From Pseudolabrys taiwanensis (GTDB lineage Bacteria; Pseudomonadota; Alphaproteobacteria; Rhizobiales; Xanthobacteraceae), in assembly GCF_003367395.1 (NCBI RefSeq), contig NZ_CP031417.1:5171501-5235500 (forward strand): a stretch of DNA of 64,000 bases, read 5' to 3'. The first letter of the stretch is position 1, and each line of letters begins with the position of its first letter. A model generated the notes under the pieces. The model did not search any database. It saw only the letters and a program-made list of their open reading frames with translations, and was not told the origin of the DNA. This document shows positions 9,001 to 18,097 of the stretch, piece by piece. The translations under genes were made by a program, and so were the position numbers.

Positions 9001-9978
9001 ATGTCGACCTTTGCGGTATCGAATGCCGGTTCTGCGGTCCGGGATGGTGCTGGGGTGAGTTCCTCCGCGCCCACGCCCAGCTACAAGTCCGGCGTCGACC
9101 TCAAACTGGTCGATCTCGGCAAGGCCACCGACGCCAACCGCCTCTTCGATCTGAAGCAGCTTGAAGTCACCTTCGACGAGCCGAACGGCGCGTTGTGGGC
9201 TTTCATGCGCGCGCGCGGACGGCCGAGTTACAATCTCGATCTGCTCGACGACATCCACGCGCTGCAGCGCGGCGTCTTCGCCCGGTTCTCCGACAAGCCC
9301 GATCAATTGCGCTACTTGGTCGCCGGTTCGCGGACGCGCGGTGTTTTCAGCCTCGGTGGCGACCTAAATCTGTTCGCGGCCTGTGTGCGCGCGCAGGATC
9401 GGCAGGCACTGGTCGAGTATGGCAAATCGTGCGTGCGCGTCCTGCACGGCTTTCACACCGCGCTCGACCTTCCGATCATCACGCTGGGCGTCGCGCAGGG
9501 CGATGCGCTCGGCGGCGGCCTGGAGTCGCTGCTGTCGTTCGACGTGATCATTGCCGAGCGCGACGCGAAGTTCGGCTTTCCCGAAGCTTTGTTCGGCCTG
9601 TTCCCCGGCATGGGCGCCTACAGTTTGGTGTCGCGGCGGACAAGCGCGGCTTTGGCCGAAGAGATGATGCTCAGCGGTCGCACCTTCACCGCCGACGAGA
9701 TGAAGGAGTTCGGACTCGTGCACATCGTCGCCGAGCCGGGACAGGGCATCGCCGCCGCCCAGGACTACATGCAGCGCACCAACCGCCGCTATGCCGGCGT
9801 GCGCGGCGTTTATCAGGCGGGTCGTGTGGTCAATCCGCTGTCTTTGGCCGAGCTCGACGCCGTCGTCGGCATCTGGGCCGATGCCTGCCTGCGGCTCAGC
9901 GAGCGCGATCTGAAAGTGATGGGGCGCCTGATCTCGGCGCAGGATCGCTTGCAGACGCCACTGCAAGCGGCCGAGTAG
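9001..9978 (+). CDS. RpfF-like crotonase, candidate diffusible-signal-factor (DSF) synthase
   Basis: This 325-aa crotonase-fold protein closely follows the RpfF pattern. LVAGSRTRGVFSLGGDLNLF contributes the oxyanion region, GDALGGGLES carries Glu175, and FPEALFGLFPGMGAYS carries Glu195. Two glutamates 20 residues apart in these contexts match the catalytic pair Glu141/Glu161 of Xanthomonas RpfF, which hydrolyses 3-hydroxyacyl-ACP and dehydrates the product to cis-2-unsaturated fatty acids. A 30-40 residue low-complexity N terminus precedes the core. The ATG at 9001 is chosen; a GTG at 8992 is possible. There is no rpfG/rpfC pair nearby, but a PAS-GGDEF-EAL gene is divergent, reminiscent of Burkholderia rpfF-rpfR. 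A generic enoyl-CoA hydratase role cannot be excluded. Confidence 0.85.
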   Translation: MSTFAVSNAGSAVRDGAGVSSSAPTPSYKSGVDLKLVDLGKATDANRLFDLKQLEVTFDEPNGALWAFMRARGRPSYNLDLLDDIHALQRGVFARFSDKPDQLRYLVAGSRTRGVFSLGGDLNLFAACVRAQDRQALVEYGKSCVRVLHGFHTALDLPIITLGVAQGDALGGGLESLLSFDVIIAERDAKFGFPEALFGLFPGMGAYSLVSRRTSAALAEEMMLSGRTFTADEMKEFGLVHIVAEPGQGIAAAQDYMQRTNRRYAGVRGVYQAGRVVNPLSLAELDAVVGIWADACLRLSERDLKVMGRLISAQDRLQTPLQAAE

Positions 9979-9979
9979 C

Positions 9980-10309
9980 TCACTTCTTCCGCTGTTTCTT
10001 CGACGCGGTCGCGTGCGACCATGCGGTCGTGAGCGCCGGCTTCAGTTCGTCCGCCTTCAAGTTCGCGAGTGTGGCGGTGGTCCAGCCCTGTTGGCCCCAG
10101 GCATTCGGCACCGGCGCGAAGGCGTCAGGCGCGACTGTGCATTTCATCTGCTGTTCGTCGGGTGTGAACTTGAAGTTGGCGGTTTTGCCGTCGGCAGCGA
10201 GCGTCACGTAGATGCGCGCGACCTTGAACGCGGCGCTATCGAAGTGTGGCGCTTCCTGCGTACCCTCGAGCGCGAGCGCCAGCCGGCGCAGATCCTTGGC
10301 GGTTGCCAT
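9980..10309 (-). CDS. MmcQ/YjbR-like protein
   Basis: This small protein (109 aa) starts at the ATG at 10309, which is preceded by a GGAGG-type ribosome-binding sequence; longer in-frame extensions lack one. It has the features of the MmcQ/YjbR fold: a short N-terminal helix (DLRRLALALEGTQEAPHF), a strand with KVARIYVTLAADG, NFKFTPDEQQ, and a C-terminal GWTTATLANLKADELKPALTTAW helix pair ending in a basic tail. The fold resembles a CyaY-like DNA-binding domain, but its function is unknown. It converges with the RpfF-like gene with only one base between the stop codons. Confidence 0.82.
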   Translation of the reverse strand: MATAKDLRRLALALEGTQEAPHFDSAAFKVARIYVTLAADGKTANFKFTPDEQQMKCTVAPDAFAPVPNAWGQQGWTTATLANLKADELKPALTTAWSHATASKKQRKK

Positions 10310-10526
10310 ACGCTCCCGTCCTCCGCAGCAGCGGCCATCAGACCGGCGATTATGGGAGATGGAAAGCGTCCGCGCCGAAAACAGGTTAGACGTCGAACGC
10401 GTACCGATGCGTTGCTGCCGCAGCCAGAAACCGGCAAAATCAGCTGCGTCCGTCAAAATCCCCGTTGCGACCGGTTGTCATCCGGCGCGGACATCGGAAA
10501 AACGTCCGCCACGCGCAGTGGTTCCG

Positions 10527-11429
10527 TCACGCGCCATCCGGCCACAGCCATGCCGCGCCGCGCACCCCGCTCGAGTCGCCGTGCACGGCCCGCACGATTT
10601 TGGTGTCGATGGCGTCGGAAAAGGCGTAGTGCGCGATCAAGTTGCCGAGCCCGTCATAAAGGCCGTCGATATTCGACAGGCCGCCGCCGAGCACGATCAC
10701 CTCCGGATCGATGATGTTGACAATCGATGCCAGGCCGCGCGCCAGTCGCTCCCGATAGACGTTGACGGCCGCGCGCGCTTTGTCGTCGCCGGCCGCCGCT
10801 GCGGCAGCGACGTCGTGCGCGGGCAGGGAAGCCTCAGTATGCAGCGCGTATTCGCGCGCGAGACCCGCGCCGCAGAGAAACGTCTCGATGCAGCCGTGTT
10901 TGCCGCAGTAGCAGAGGTGTCCCGGCAATTCCGACGCCTTGGGCCAGGGCAGGGGATTGTGGCCCCATTCGCCGGCGATGTTGTTGCGTCCGGTCAGCAC
11001 CTGGCCGTTCACGACCAGTCCGCCGCCGACGCCGGTGCCGAGGATGACGCCGAATACGCTTGCCGCGCCGGCGGCCGCGCCATCGACAGCCTCCGACAGC
11101 GCGAAGCAGTTGGCGTCGTTTTCAATGCGGATCGGCCGTCCGATGCGGGCGCTGATGTCGCGATCGATCGGCTTGCCGATGAGGACGACACTGTTGGAAT
11201 TCTTCAACACGCCGGTCTTGCTGGATAAGGCGCCCGGCGTGGCGACGCCGACCGTGCCTCGCCGGCCGAGCTTGCCTTCGACCGCGAGCACGAGGTCGGC
11301 GATGGCACCGATCGTGCCCTCGTAGTCGCCGGACGGCGTTGCCACGCGTTCGCGCGCCAGCGTCGCGCCCGACTCGTCGAGCGCGATGATTTCGATCTTG
11401 GTACCGCCGAGATCGATGCCGATGCGCAT
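10527..11429 (-). CDS. ROK family sugar kinase (fructokinase/N-acetylglucosamine kinase-like)
   Basis: The protein is 300 aa with the N-terminal phosphate-binding motif GIDLGGTKIE (residues 4-13). The catalytic Asp105 is in ENDANCF, and the ATP-site motif is GTGVGGGLV (131-139). The ROK zinc site is formed by His157 in GEWGHNPLPW and the cysteines of CYCGKHGC (173-180). GEWGHNPLP is typical of the bacterial Mak/NagK branch, so the likely substrate is a free hexose such as fructose or N-acetylglucosamine, phosphorylated in the cytoplasm. There is no transcription-factor domain. The FKBP gene lies seven bases upstream... on the same strand the FKBP gene is downstream in coordinate order but transcribed first, so the two may be co-transcribed. 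Confidence 0.92.
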   Translation of the reverse strand: MRIGIDLGGTKIEIIALDESGATLARERVATPSGDYEGTIGAIADLVLAVEGKLGRRGTVGVATPGALSSKTGVLKNSNSVVLIGKPIDRDISARIGRPIRIENDANCFALSEAVDGAAAGAASVFGVILGTGVGGGLVVNGQVLTGRNNIAGEWGHNPLPWPKASELPGHLCYCGKHGCIETFLCGAGLAREYALHTEASLPAHDVAAAAAAGDDKARAAVNVYRERLARGLASIVNIIDPEVIVLGGGLSNIDGLYDGLGNLIAHYAFSDAIDTKIVRAVHGDSSGVRGAAWLWPDGA

Positions 11430-11436
11430 CGTGGCG

Positions 11437-11874
11437 TTACTTCACCGCCAGCAGTTCGACGTCGAAGATGAGCGTTGCGTTCGGCGGGATGACGCCGCCG
11501 GCGCCGCGCGCGCCATAGCCGAGTTCCGGCGGGATGATCAGTGTGCGTTTGCCGCCGACCTTCATGGTGGCGACCCCTTCGTCCCAGCCTTTGATGACGC
11601 GGCCCATGCCGACCGGAAACTCGAACGGCTCGTTGCGGTCGACCGACGAGTCGAACTTCTTGCCCTTGGCGCCATTCGTGTAGAGCCAGCCGGTATAGTG
11701 CACGACCGCGGTCTGGCCGCGTTGCGGCGAGGCGCCGGTGCCGGTCTGGGTGTCGGTGATCTGCAGGCCGGAGGCGGTGGTCATGGTCTTACCTTGCGCA
11801 AGGACGGGGATGGTGGAGGCTGGTACAACGGCAAGCCCGGTGATCAGGGCCAGAGCCGCAAGTGTGGCGCGCAT
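11437..11874 (-). CDS. Exported FKBP-type peptidyl-prolyl cis-trans isomerase
   Basis: The protein is 145 aa. The N-terminal 26 residues form a signal peptide (hydrophobic core [16 protein letters not shown], cleavage around VLA/QGK). The rest is a single FKBP domain with the expected [38 protein letters not shown] and [24 protein letters not shown] segments, including the aromatic binding-pocket residues. It probably assists folding of periplasmic proteins. The stop codon lies seven bases before the ROK kinase start, so the pair is likely one transcription unit despite unrelated functions. Confidence 0.93.
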   Translation of the reverse strand: MRATLAALALITGLAVVPASTIPVLAQGKTMTTASGLQITDTQTGTGASPQRGQTAVVHYTGWLYTNGAKGKKFDSSVDRNEPFEFPVGMGRVIKGWDEGVATMKVGGKRTLIIPPELGYGARGAGGVIPPNATLIFDVELLAVK

Positions 11875-11980
11875 GGCGTCTCCTTATCGAGGTGAGGCGA
11901 GCCTCATACACCCCGAGGATGGGTTTGTCGCGGGGGGCGCAATGAACTTGCCGCTCGCGCCGACGGCGTCATGAACCTCC

Positions 11981-12078
11981 CCCCGTCCTCCTGAGGTGCG
12001 AGCGCGGCGAGCCTCGAAGGATGAACGGCCCCGGCCGTCGCCCTTCGAGGGCCGTTTCGCGGCCACCTCAGGACGGGG
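11981..12078. repeat. Palindromic intergenic repeat (GAGGTGCGAGC family)
   Basis: The outer arms CCCCGTCCTCCTGAGGTG and CACCTCAGGACGGGG are complementary apart from a three-base insertion. Inside are GCGAGCCTCGAAGGATGA and CCCTTCGAGGGC. The same GTGCGAGC...GAGCCTCGAAGGA core occurs at 43409-43530, and related elements lie at 39247-39353 and 54081-54170. Confidence 0.75.
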
Positions 12079-12145
12079 CACGTGCGCTGCCCAGCTTCGT
12101 GGTGCGGGTTAGCTGAAGGCGTTACCAGCCGTGTTTTGATGAAGA

Positions 12146-12169
12146 GCGGATTACGCTTCGCTAATCCGC
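12146..12169. terminator. Candidate hairpin terminator of the acyl-CoA ligase gene
   Basis: A perfect inverted repeat GCGGATTA, CGCTTCGC, TAATCCGC. It lies downstream of the leftward acyl-CoA ligase stop at 12223. No clear T-run follows, so it may instead be another intergenic repeat. Confidence 0.4.
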
Positions 12170-12222
12170 CCCACGGGCTGCTCGTGCCTGACGAATTTCT
12201 CGCCGATGAACCAGAGGCTTCC

Positions 12223-13860
12223 TCATTCCGCCGCCTGCATCGGCAGCACGTAATCCTTGAACTGCGTCCGCAGCCGCGTCTTCAGGATCTTGCCCGTCGC
12301 GGTGTGCGGGATTTCGTCGACGAAGGCCACGTCGTCCGGCATCCACCACTTGGCGCATTTGCCCTTCATGAAGCCGAGGATGTCCTCCTTGGTCGCGGTC
12401 TCGCCTTTCTTCAGCACGATGACAAGCAGCGGGCGTTCGTCCCATTTGGGATGCGTCACGCCGATAACGGCGGCTTCCGCCACTTTGGGATGGCCGACCG
12501 CGAGGTTTTCGAGGTCGATCGACGAGATCCATTCGCCGCCGGACTTGATCACGTCCTTGGAGCGGTCGGTGATCTGCATGTAGCCGTACTCATCCATGGT
12601 GGCGACGTCACCGGTGTCGAACCAGCCTTCTTCGTCGAAGGCCTCGTTGCCTTCGCCTTTGTAATAGCTCTTGGCGACCGCCGGCCCGCGCACCTTGAGC
12701 CGGCCGAACGTCTTGCCGTCCCAGGGGAGGTCCTTGTCGTTGTCGTCGGTGATCTTCATCTCGACGCCGAACGGCGCGTGGCCCTGTTTCATCTCGATAT
12801 CGAGCCTGGCGTCGCCGGTCAGCTGCGCGTATTCCGGCTTCAAGGTGCAGAGCGAGCCGAGCGGGCTCATCTCGGTCATGCCCCAGGCATGGATCACCCG
12901 TACGCCATAGACGTCCTGGAATGTCTTGGTCATGGCGCGCGGGCAGGCCGAGCCGCCGATCACCACGCGATCGAGATGCGGCAGTTTCTGGCCGGTCTTC
13001 TCCAGGTCCTGCAGCAGCATCAGCCAGATGGTCGGAACGGCGGCGGTGAAGGTGACCTTGTAGGTTTCGAGCAATTCGTAGATCGAGGCGCCGTCCATCT
13101 TCGGCCCGGGCATCACCAAGCTCGCGCCGACCATCGGTGCGGTCAATGCGAGGCCCCAGCAGTTGGCGTGGAACATCGGCACCACGGGCAGGATCACGTC
13201 GCGGCTCGACGCCGCCATGGCGTCGGGCATCGCCGCGATCATCGAATGCAACACGTTGGAGCGGTGCGAATAGAGTACGCCCTTCGGATGGCCGGTGGTG
13301 CCGGAGGTGTAGCACATGCCGGCGGCGGTGTTCTCGTCGAACTCCTTCCAGGCGAAATCGCCGTCGACCTCGGCGATCCAGTCCTCGTAGGCGATCGCGT
13401 TCCGGAGCGACGTCTGCGGCATATGCGCGCCGTCGGTGAGGATCACATAGCGCTCGATGCTCGTCAGCTTGTCCGCGATCTTCTCGACGAGCGGCACGAA
13501 GGTGAGATCGACGAACATCATGCGGTCTTCCGCATGGTTGACGATCCAGACGATCTGTTCCGGGAACAGGCGCGGATTGACCGTGTGATAGATCGCGCCG
13601 ATCCCCATGATGCCGTACCAGGATTCGAGGTGCCGCCAGGTGTTCCAGGCGAGCGTCGCGACGCGGTCGCCGAGCTTGATGCCGTCCTTCTCCAGCCGCT
13701 GCGCGACCTTCAACGCGCGGGTGCGGATTTCCGCATAAGTCGTCTCAACGATCGGTCCCTCGACCGAGCGGGTGATGACCTTGCGGCCGCCGTGGAATGT
13801 GGCGGCGTGATCGACGACGCGTTGGCACAACAGCGGCCAACCTTGCATCAGGCCGAGCAT
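12223..13860 (-). CDS. Acyl-CoA synthetase (medium/long-chain fatty acid or 3-methylthiopropionate CoA ligase family)
   Basis: This is a 545-aa member of the ANL adenylating superfamily. The P-loop [11 protein letters not shown] is at 184-194, the aromatic/GMTE motif is [10 protein letters not shown], the hinge Asp region is [12 protein letters not shown], and the catalytic Lys is in TATGKILK near the C terminus. The enzyme would activate a carboxylic acid with ATP to an acyl-AMP and then form an acyl-CoA. The sequence resembles the AlkK/DmdB-like branch, but the chain length cannot be read from the sequence. It stands alone on its strand, divergent from a NarL-type regulator gene. Confidence 0.93.
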   Translation of the reverse strand: MLGLMQGWPLLCQRVVDHAATFHGGRKVITRSVEGPIVETTYAEIRTRALKVAQRLEKDGIKLGDRVATLAWNTWRHLESWYGIMGIGAIYHTVNPRLFPEQIVWIVNHAEDRMMFVDLTFVPLVEKIADKLTSIERYVILTDGAHMPQTSLRNAIAYEDWIAEVDGDFAWKEFDENTAAGMCYTSGTTGHPKGVLYSHRSNVLHSMIAAMPDAMAASSRDVILPVVPMFHANCWGLALTAPMVGASLVMPGPKMDGASIYELLETYKVTFTAAVPTIWLMLLQDLEKTGQKLPHLDRVVIGGSACPRAMTKTFQDVYGVRVIHAWGMTEMSPLGSLCTLKPEYAQLTGDARLDIEMKQGHAPFGVEMKITDDNDKDLPWDGKTFGRLKVRGPAVAKSYYKGEGNEAFDEEGWFDTGDVATMDEYGYMQITDRSKDVIKSGGEWISSIDLENLAVGHPKVAEAAVIGVTHPKWDERPLLVIVLKKGETATKEDILGFMKGKCAKWWMPDDVAFVDEIPHTATGKILKTRLRTQFKDYVLPMQAAE

Positions 13861-14007
13861 GGCGGTTCCTCTCTGCGTTTCCGGGCCGCGTTTTTGAGCC
13901 GCGGCGGCATGTATTTTTGGGCCGGCGCCCCTCGCCGGTCAGGCATAAGTTAGCCGCGGGGCTGGGCACCTCGCAATGCTGGCGAACGTGGTAGAGTGAG
14001 TATCGCA

Positions 14008-14712
14008 ATGCCCACGACGATGTTTTCCGAGGAAGGGCCGGTGGCCGTCAGCGCACAGAGAGATCCGATCCGCATCGCGATCGTCGAGGACGATATTGCG
14101 GTGCGGAAAATGCTGGTGTCGGTCCTGTCGGCCGATCCGCAGTATGCCGTCGTCGCCGAATTCGGCGAGGGACTGCCGGCGATCGCGGCCATGCCGCATT
14201 TGGCACCCGACATCGTGCTGGCGGACATCGGGTTACCGGACGTGTCCGGCATCGAGGTCATTCGCGGCATCAAGGCCGTCTGCCCGACCTGCAGTGTACT
14301 GGTCGTAACCACCTTCGGCGATGAGAAGACCGTCACCGCCGCGCTTGAGGCCGGCGCCGATGGCTACCTGCTCAAAGGCCTGGCGCTCGACGAACTCAAG
14401 CGCGACATCCGCGCGCTTCGCGACGGCGGCTCGCCGCTGTCGCCCCTGATCGCCCGCAAGCTGCTCAACCGGTTGCAGGCAGATGGTCCGGGCGCGCGAC
14501 CGGAGATGGCGTCCGACACCGCCTTGACGCCGCGCGAGCAGGAAATACTGCAACTCATCGCTAAGGGGTTCTCCTACGCCGAAACGTCGAAGATCTGCGG
14601 CATCGGCACCGCGACGGTCCACAGCCACCTCAAGAGCATCTATCGCAAGCTCGAGGTGCATTCGAAGACGGAAGCGGTCTACGAGGCGCGTCGCCGCAGC
14701 CTCATCAACTAG
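14008..14712 (+). CDS. NarL/LuxR-type response regulator
   Basis: The protein is 234 aa from the ATG at 14008; a GTG at 13996 and a GTG at 14041 preceded by GAGGAAGG are alternatives. The receiver domain has acidic residues 27-29 (VEDD), the phosphoacceptor Asp73 (VLADIGLPD) and Lys123 (LLKG). A LuxR-type helix-turn-helix follows at about 168-230 (LTPREQEILQLIAKGFSYAE, shown in part). It faces a sensor kinase gene tail to tail, with an eight-base overlap of the 3' ends, and that kinase is its obvious partner. The target genes are unknown. Confidence 0.92.
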   Translation: MPTTMFSEEGPVAVSAQRDPIRIAIVEDDIAVRKMLVSVLSADPQYAVVAEFGEGLPAIAAMPHLAPDIVLADIGLPDVSGIEVIRGIKAVCPTCSVLVVTTFGDEKTVTAALEAGADGYLLKGLALDELKRDIRALRDGGSPLSPLIARKLLNRLQADGPGARPEMASDTALTPREQEILQLIAKGFSYAETSKICGIGTATVHSHLKSIYRKLEVHSKTEAVYEARRRSLIN

Positions 14713-16297
14713 CCGATCGGGGCGCGTCGAGAGTCAGACGGATCGTCGTACCTCGCCCGGGGCTTGAGTTGATTTCAATGGTGGCCCCCGTCGAGATCGT
14801 AGCAACGCGTTTGCGCATGTTCGACAGGCCGCGGCCCGCCGCCGTGGTCGTCTCGTCGAAGCCACGGCCATTGTCGCTGACGCAAATGACGATCGCTGAC
14901 GTGCTGGCGTTGTAGTGTGCGGCCAGCTTGGCGACCGTGGCTTTGGAGTGATGCAGCACGTTGCTGAAGGCTTCCATCAGGACGAGCTTGACCGCCAGCG
15001 TGTCGCGTGGGGTCAGCCCTTCGATCGGCGGCAAGTCGCCGATCTGCCAGTCGAACGCGATCCCCGCCAGCTCGATGCCGCTGCCCATGCGGTGCCGTAC
15101 GTTGCCGAGGAGCAGGCCGACGTCGCCGTCGACGGGCTCGGAGCTGTCGACGAGGAAGCGCAGCTCCATCAGAACCTCGCCGACTTTGCGCCTGACATCG
15201 GCGGCTTGGATGTGGCCGGTCGAGAGCGAAGCCAGCAGCGCGGCGAGGCTGGCGCCGATGCTGTCGTGCATGTCGGCCGAGATGTTCTGCCGCTCGGCCA
15301 CGGCGGAGTTGACGATTTCGAGCTGCGCCTGCCGCTTCACCGTCTCCAGCCGCCGAATGAAGTATGTGGCCGCTACGATGCCGGCGGTCAGCACGAGCCA
15401 GCAGAGGCCAAGGGCGTATAGGAAACCTATATATCGGGCGCGCAGATAGTCATTGTCATAGGCGACGGTGACGTAGAACGGCGTCATCTGCGAGGCGACG
15501 AAGGTGCCGATGCGCAGGACATCGTCCGGCCCGGTGCGCGCATAGAAGGTGCCAACGTTCTCGCCGGCGAGGACACGGCGATAGGCGACGGCAACGCGCG
15601 GGACCTCGTCGCCAAGGCCGATGGTGCCGTTGAACGTGCGGACGCGCACGACCCCGTCTTTGCCCGCGAGCGCGGCGAAGCCCCGGTCGCTGAGCTTGAG
15701 CTTCTCGTAGAGCCGCACGAAGTGGGACAGGCGATAGGAGAGGATCACGACTCCGTAGAATGCTCCGGTCTCGTCCCGCAGCGGTCGTGAGAATTGGATG
15801 ATCCATTCATCGACCATCGCGCTGCGCATCGGCGTGCCGATATAGAGGATGTCCTCGTTCGGTGAGTCCGCGTGGATGCGGAACGCGTTCCGATCCTTCA
15901 GCGACATCGCCGGCACCGCGTCGGTGGTGGCGCTGGCAATCAGCGTGCCGTTGCGGTCGAGAATTGCCGGCCCGATCATTGAGGGTTGTGGCGTGTAGCC
16001 GGAGAGCAGCCGATGGAGTTGCTGTTCGTGCTCGGGCGACACGGCGTCTTTCGGGATGTCGGCCGCAACGCGCGACAGGATCGCGTCTGCGGCGGCCACG
16101 TCGTCTTCGAAGTCAGCGAGGAGAACCTGCGCGACGGTTTCCGTCTGACGATAAAATTCTTGCTGGATGAGCGACTTGAAATGGAGGCCCGCCGCGACGC
16201 ACAGCAGCAGAACGAAAAGCGAGAACGTGCCGCAAATGATCGCGCTCGAGGCGTTCGACAGGCGGCCGGACAAAATGCGCGCTTTGCGTGGGGTCAT
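14705..16297 (-). CDS. Cache-domain sensor histidine kinase (HisKA_3 type)
   Basis: The protein is 530 aa. TM1 lies at about 18-38 and TM2 at about 290-313, enclosing a 250-residue periplasmic sensor that looks like a double Cache domain (MIGPAILDRNGTLIAS, FSRPLRDETGAFYGVVILSY; each cut for brevity). The cytoplasmic part has a HisKA_3 dimerisation helix with His344 in ISADMHDSIGASL. It is followed by a HATPase domain with VLHHSKAT (N box), VSDNGRGFD (G1) and GRGLSNMRKR (G2). Cache sensors often bind small organic ligands. The cognate regulator is the convergent NarL-type gene, whose 3' end overlaps by eight bases. Confidence 0.92.
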   Translation of the reverse strand: MTPRKARILSGRLSNASSAIICGTFSLFVLLLCVAAGLHFKSLIQQEFYRQTETVAQVLLADFEDDVAAADAILSRVAADIPKDAVSPEHEQQLHRLLSGYTPQPSMIGPAILDRNGTLIASATTDAVPAMSLKDRNAFRIHADSPNEDILYIGTPMRSAMVDEWIIQFSRPLRDETGAFYGVVILSYRLSHFVRLYEKLKLSDRGFAALAGKDGVVRVRTFNGTIGLGDEVPRVAVAYRRVLAGENVGTFYARTGPDDVLRIGTFVASQMTPFYVTVAYDNDYLRARYIGFLYALGLCWLVLTAGIVAATYFIRRLETVKRQAQLEIVNSAVAERQNISADMHDSIGASLAALLASLSTGHIQAADVRRKVGEVLMELRFLVDSSEPVDGDVGLLLGNVRHRMGSGIELAGIAFDWQIGDLPPIEGLTPRDTLAVKLVLMEAFSNVLHHSKATVAKLAAHYNASTSAIVICVSDNGRGFDETTTAAGRGLSNMRKRVATISTGATIEINSSPGRGTTIRLTLDAPRSAS

Positions 16298-16475
16298 CGT
16301 TCTTTGGAAGCCGGCAGTCGTGTCCCCGCAATCTAAGTTGCTCGCCTAACCGCGAGGGGATCACCAATTCTGGGGATGAGGGACCGTCCCCTCCGCTCAC
16401 GTAACCATTTCCGGGGGTTGGTCAATAGCATTGCATGGTCCACGTTGCGGCCGAAACCCGCCGGTGGAATGCCCC

Positions 16476-17162
16476 ATGCTCGATAGGCCGTATCGCGTTA
16501 ACCCGACAGCCGCGGCGCCCGTCGCGCTGACCGATAAGCAGATGTTCATGCTGTTTCCGACGCCTCTGTTCATGGGCAAGGTGTCGGATATCAGCTTGTG
16601 CGATCGCGTCGAGACGAAATTGCGTGATCTCAAGAACTCGGGCGTCGGTCATTCTTCGCCGGAAGGCGCGGTGCTCGCCTATATGTCGCCTGACGATATC
16701 CAGACCTTGCCGGAGATGAAGGAACTGGTCGACGTCATCATGCGGGAGTCGGGGCAGATCCTCGACGCCTTGGCGGTCAAGCGAGACTCCCACTACATCA
16801 GCAACATGTGGGCCAATATCGCCAATCCGAACCGGCGGCACCACCTGCACATCCACCCCAACTGTCTGCTCAGCGGCATTATCTACATCGCCACCCCCAA
16901 GCGCTGCGGCCAGACGCTGTTCGTCTCGCCCCGGCTGCTCTCGAAGGGGCTCGAGCCGACCTATACGCAGAAGAACGAGCTCAACGCCGACGTCTTCTCG
17001 TTCCCGGCGGAGAAGGGGCGCATGGTGATGTGGCCGGCGCATCTGCCGCATGGGGTCGAGCAGGGCGCCGCGGAAGAGGCGGACGAGCGGATCGTCGTCG
17101 CCTTCAACATTATGATCCGTGGCAAGATCGAGCAGCACACCGCGCAGCTTAGCCTGCTCTAG
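16476..17162 (+). CDS. Putative 2OG-Fe(II) oxygenase (TIGR02466-like)
   Basis: The protein is 228 aa from the ATG at 16476, with a GGTGG-like sequence upstream. It resembles the TIGR02466 family of putative 2-oxoglutarate/iron oxygenases: FPTPLFMGKV near the N terminus, NMWANIANPN, the metal-binding HHLHIHPN (122-129), LSGIIYIATP, and the distal His192 in HLPHGVE with Arg205 as possible 2OG ligand. Family members hydroxylate unknown substrates and often sit near surface-polysaccharide or secondary-metabolite genes, but no such context is visible here. The protein should be soluble. Confidence 0.8.
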   Translation: MLDRPYRVNPTAAAPVALTDKQMFMLFPTPLFMGKVSDISLCDRVETKLRDLKNSGVGHSSPEGAVLAYMSPDDIQTLPEMKELVDVIMRESGQILDALAVKRDSHYISNMWANIANPNRRHHLHIHPNCLLSGIIYIATPKRCGQTLFVSPRLLSKGLEPTYTQKNELNADVFSFPAEKGRMVMWPAHLPHGVEQGAAEEADERIVVAFNIMIRGKIEQHTAQLSLL

Positions 17163-17213
17163 CGTCCGAGGACCCGTATAAATGCCGTAATTGTTGCGCC
17201 GAGTGGCGCGGCA

Positions 17214-18050
17214 ATGCGAGTTTTACGGGCAATCTCTCTGCTGATGGGGTTCGGCTGTGGCGTGGCGGGGGCGCAGGACGTGCCGTTGCCGCGCGAGCGG
17301 CCGGCTGTAACCCCGCCCGTACCGGGCGCGCCGCATTCGTTCCGCGAGGCCGCCGGACCCGATTTCAACACTTCCGATGTCACTGCGGGCCCCTCGGCCT
17401 GCGACGAGCGTCTCGCCAAGATCGCGACGGCAGTTCCGATGCCGCGCCTCATTGGCCCCGGCGCCTGCGGCGGCGGGGACGTCGTGCGTCTCGACGCTAT
17501 CCTGCTCGGCGAGGACAAGCGCGTCACGCTCAAACCTGCGCCTTATTTGCGCTGTCCGATGGCCGAGCAGCTTGCGCTCTGGGTGCGCGACGACGCGGCG
17601 CCCCGGGCGGCGACACTCGGGGCCGCGCTGTCGGCGGTCGAGACCTACGACGATTTCTCCTGCCGCGGCCGCAACCGGCAGACCGGCGGCAAGCTCAGCG
17701 AGCACGGCAAGGCGAATGCCGTCGATGTTCGCGGACTCACTTTGGCCGATGGTCGCTTCATCGCGCTGACTGATGTGCACGCGTCGAAGGAGCTGCGCAC
17801 GTCGCTGCGCGACAGCGCCTGCGCGCGTTTCACCACGGTGCTCGGCCCGGGCTCGGACAGCTATCACGAGGAGCACATCCACCTCGATCTGCTCGAGCGC
17901 CGCAACGGCTATCGAATTTGCCAGTGGGCCGTGAACGAGCCGGCGCCGCCAAAGCCGACGGTGGTCAGTGTGAGTGCCGAAGCTGTTCCTCTACCGCCGC
18001 CGCGGCCGTCCAACCTGGACAATCGGCCGCACCGAACGCGTGGTTTGTGA
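17214..18050 (+). CDS. Exported extensin-like C-terminal domain protein
   Basis: The protein is 278 aa. A signal peptide (MRVLRAISLLMGFGCGVAGA/QD) is followed by a Pro-rich linker with PLPRERP, typical of rhizobial envelope proteins, then an Extensin-like_C domain (about 65-245). Conserved elements include LRCPMAEQLALW, YDDFSCRGRN, the LSEHGKANAVDVRG motif and HEEHIHLDLLERRNGYRICQW. The His/Asp arrangement resembles D-Ala-D-Ala peptidase-like zinc sites, so a murein-related role in the periplasm is plausible but unproven. The C-terminal tail is again Pro-rich (PLPPPRP). Confidence 0.88.
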   Translation: MRVLRAISLLMGFGCGVAGAQDVPLPRERPAVTPPVPGAPHSFREAAGPDFNTSDVTAGPSACDERLAKIATAVPMPRLIGPGACGGGDVVRLDAILLGEDKRVTLKPAPYLRCPMAEQLALWVRDDAAPRAATLGAALSAVETYDDFSCRGRNRQTGGKLSEHGKANAVDVRGLTLADGRFIALTDVHASKELRTSLRDSACARFTTVLGPGSDSYHEEHIHLDLLERRNGYRICQWAVNEPAPPKPTVVSVSAEAVPLPPPRPSNLDNRPHRTRGL

Positions 18051-18097
18051 ATGTCCTGTCCACGCTCCCTTCACCCATTCCCGGTACCAAATCCCGC

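Larger units (their letters stand above)
11875..12222. other. Gene-free interval with palindromic repeats
   Basis: These 348 bases lie between the FKBP gene's 5' end and the 3' end of the acyl-CoA ligase. They contain the long palindromic repeat at 11981-12078 and a perfect 8-bp-arm hairpin (GCGGATTA/TAATCCGC) at 12146-12169 that could end ligase transcription. No coding region is supported. Confidence 0.6.

Noticed and set aside
12082..13953. A 623-codon rightward frame across the acyl-CoA ligase
   Set aside because: It is antisense to a gene with full adenylating-enzyme motifs, shows no recognisable fold, and is rich in Arg/His/Asp/Gly as expected for an antisense frame in GC-rich DNA.
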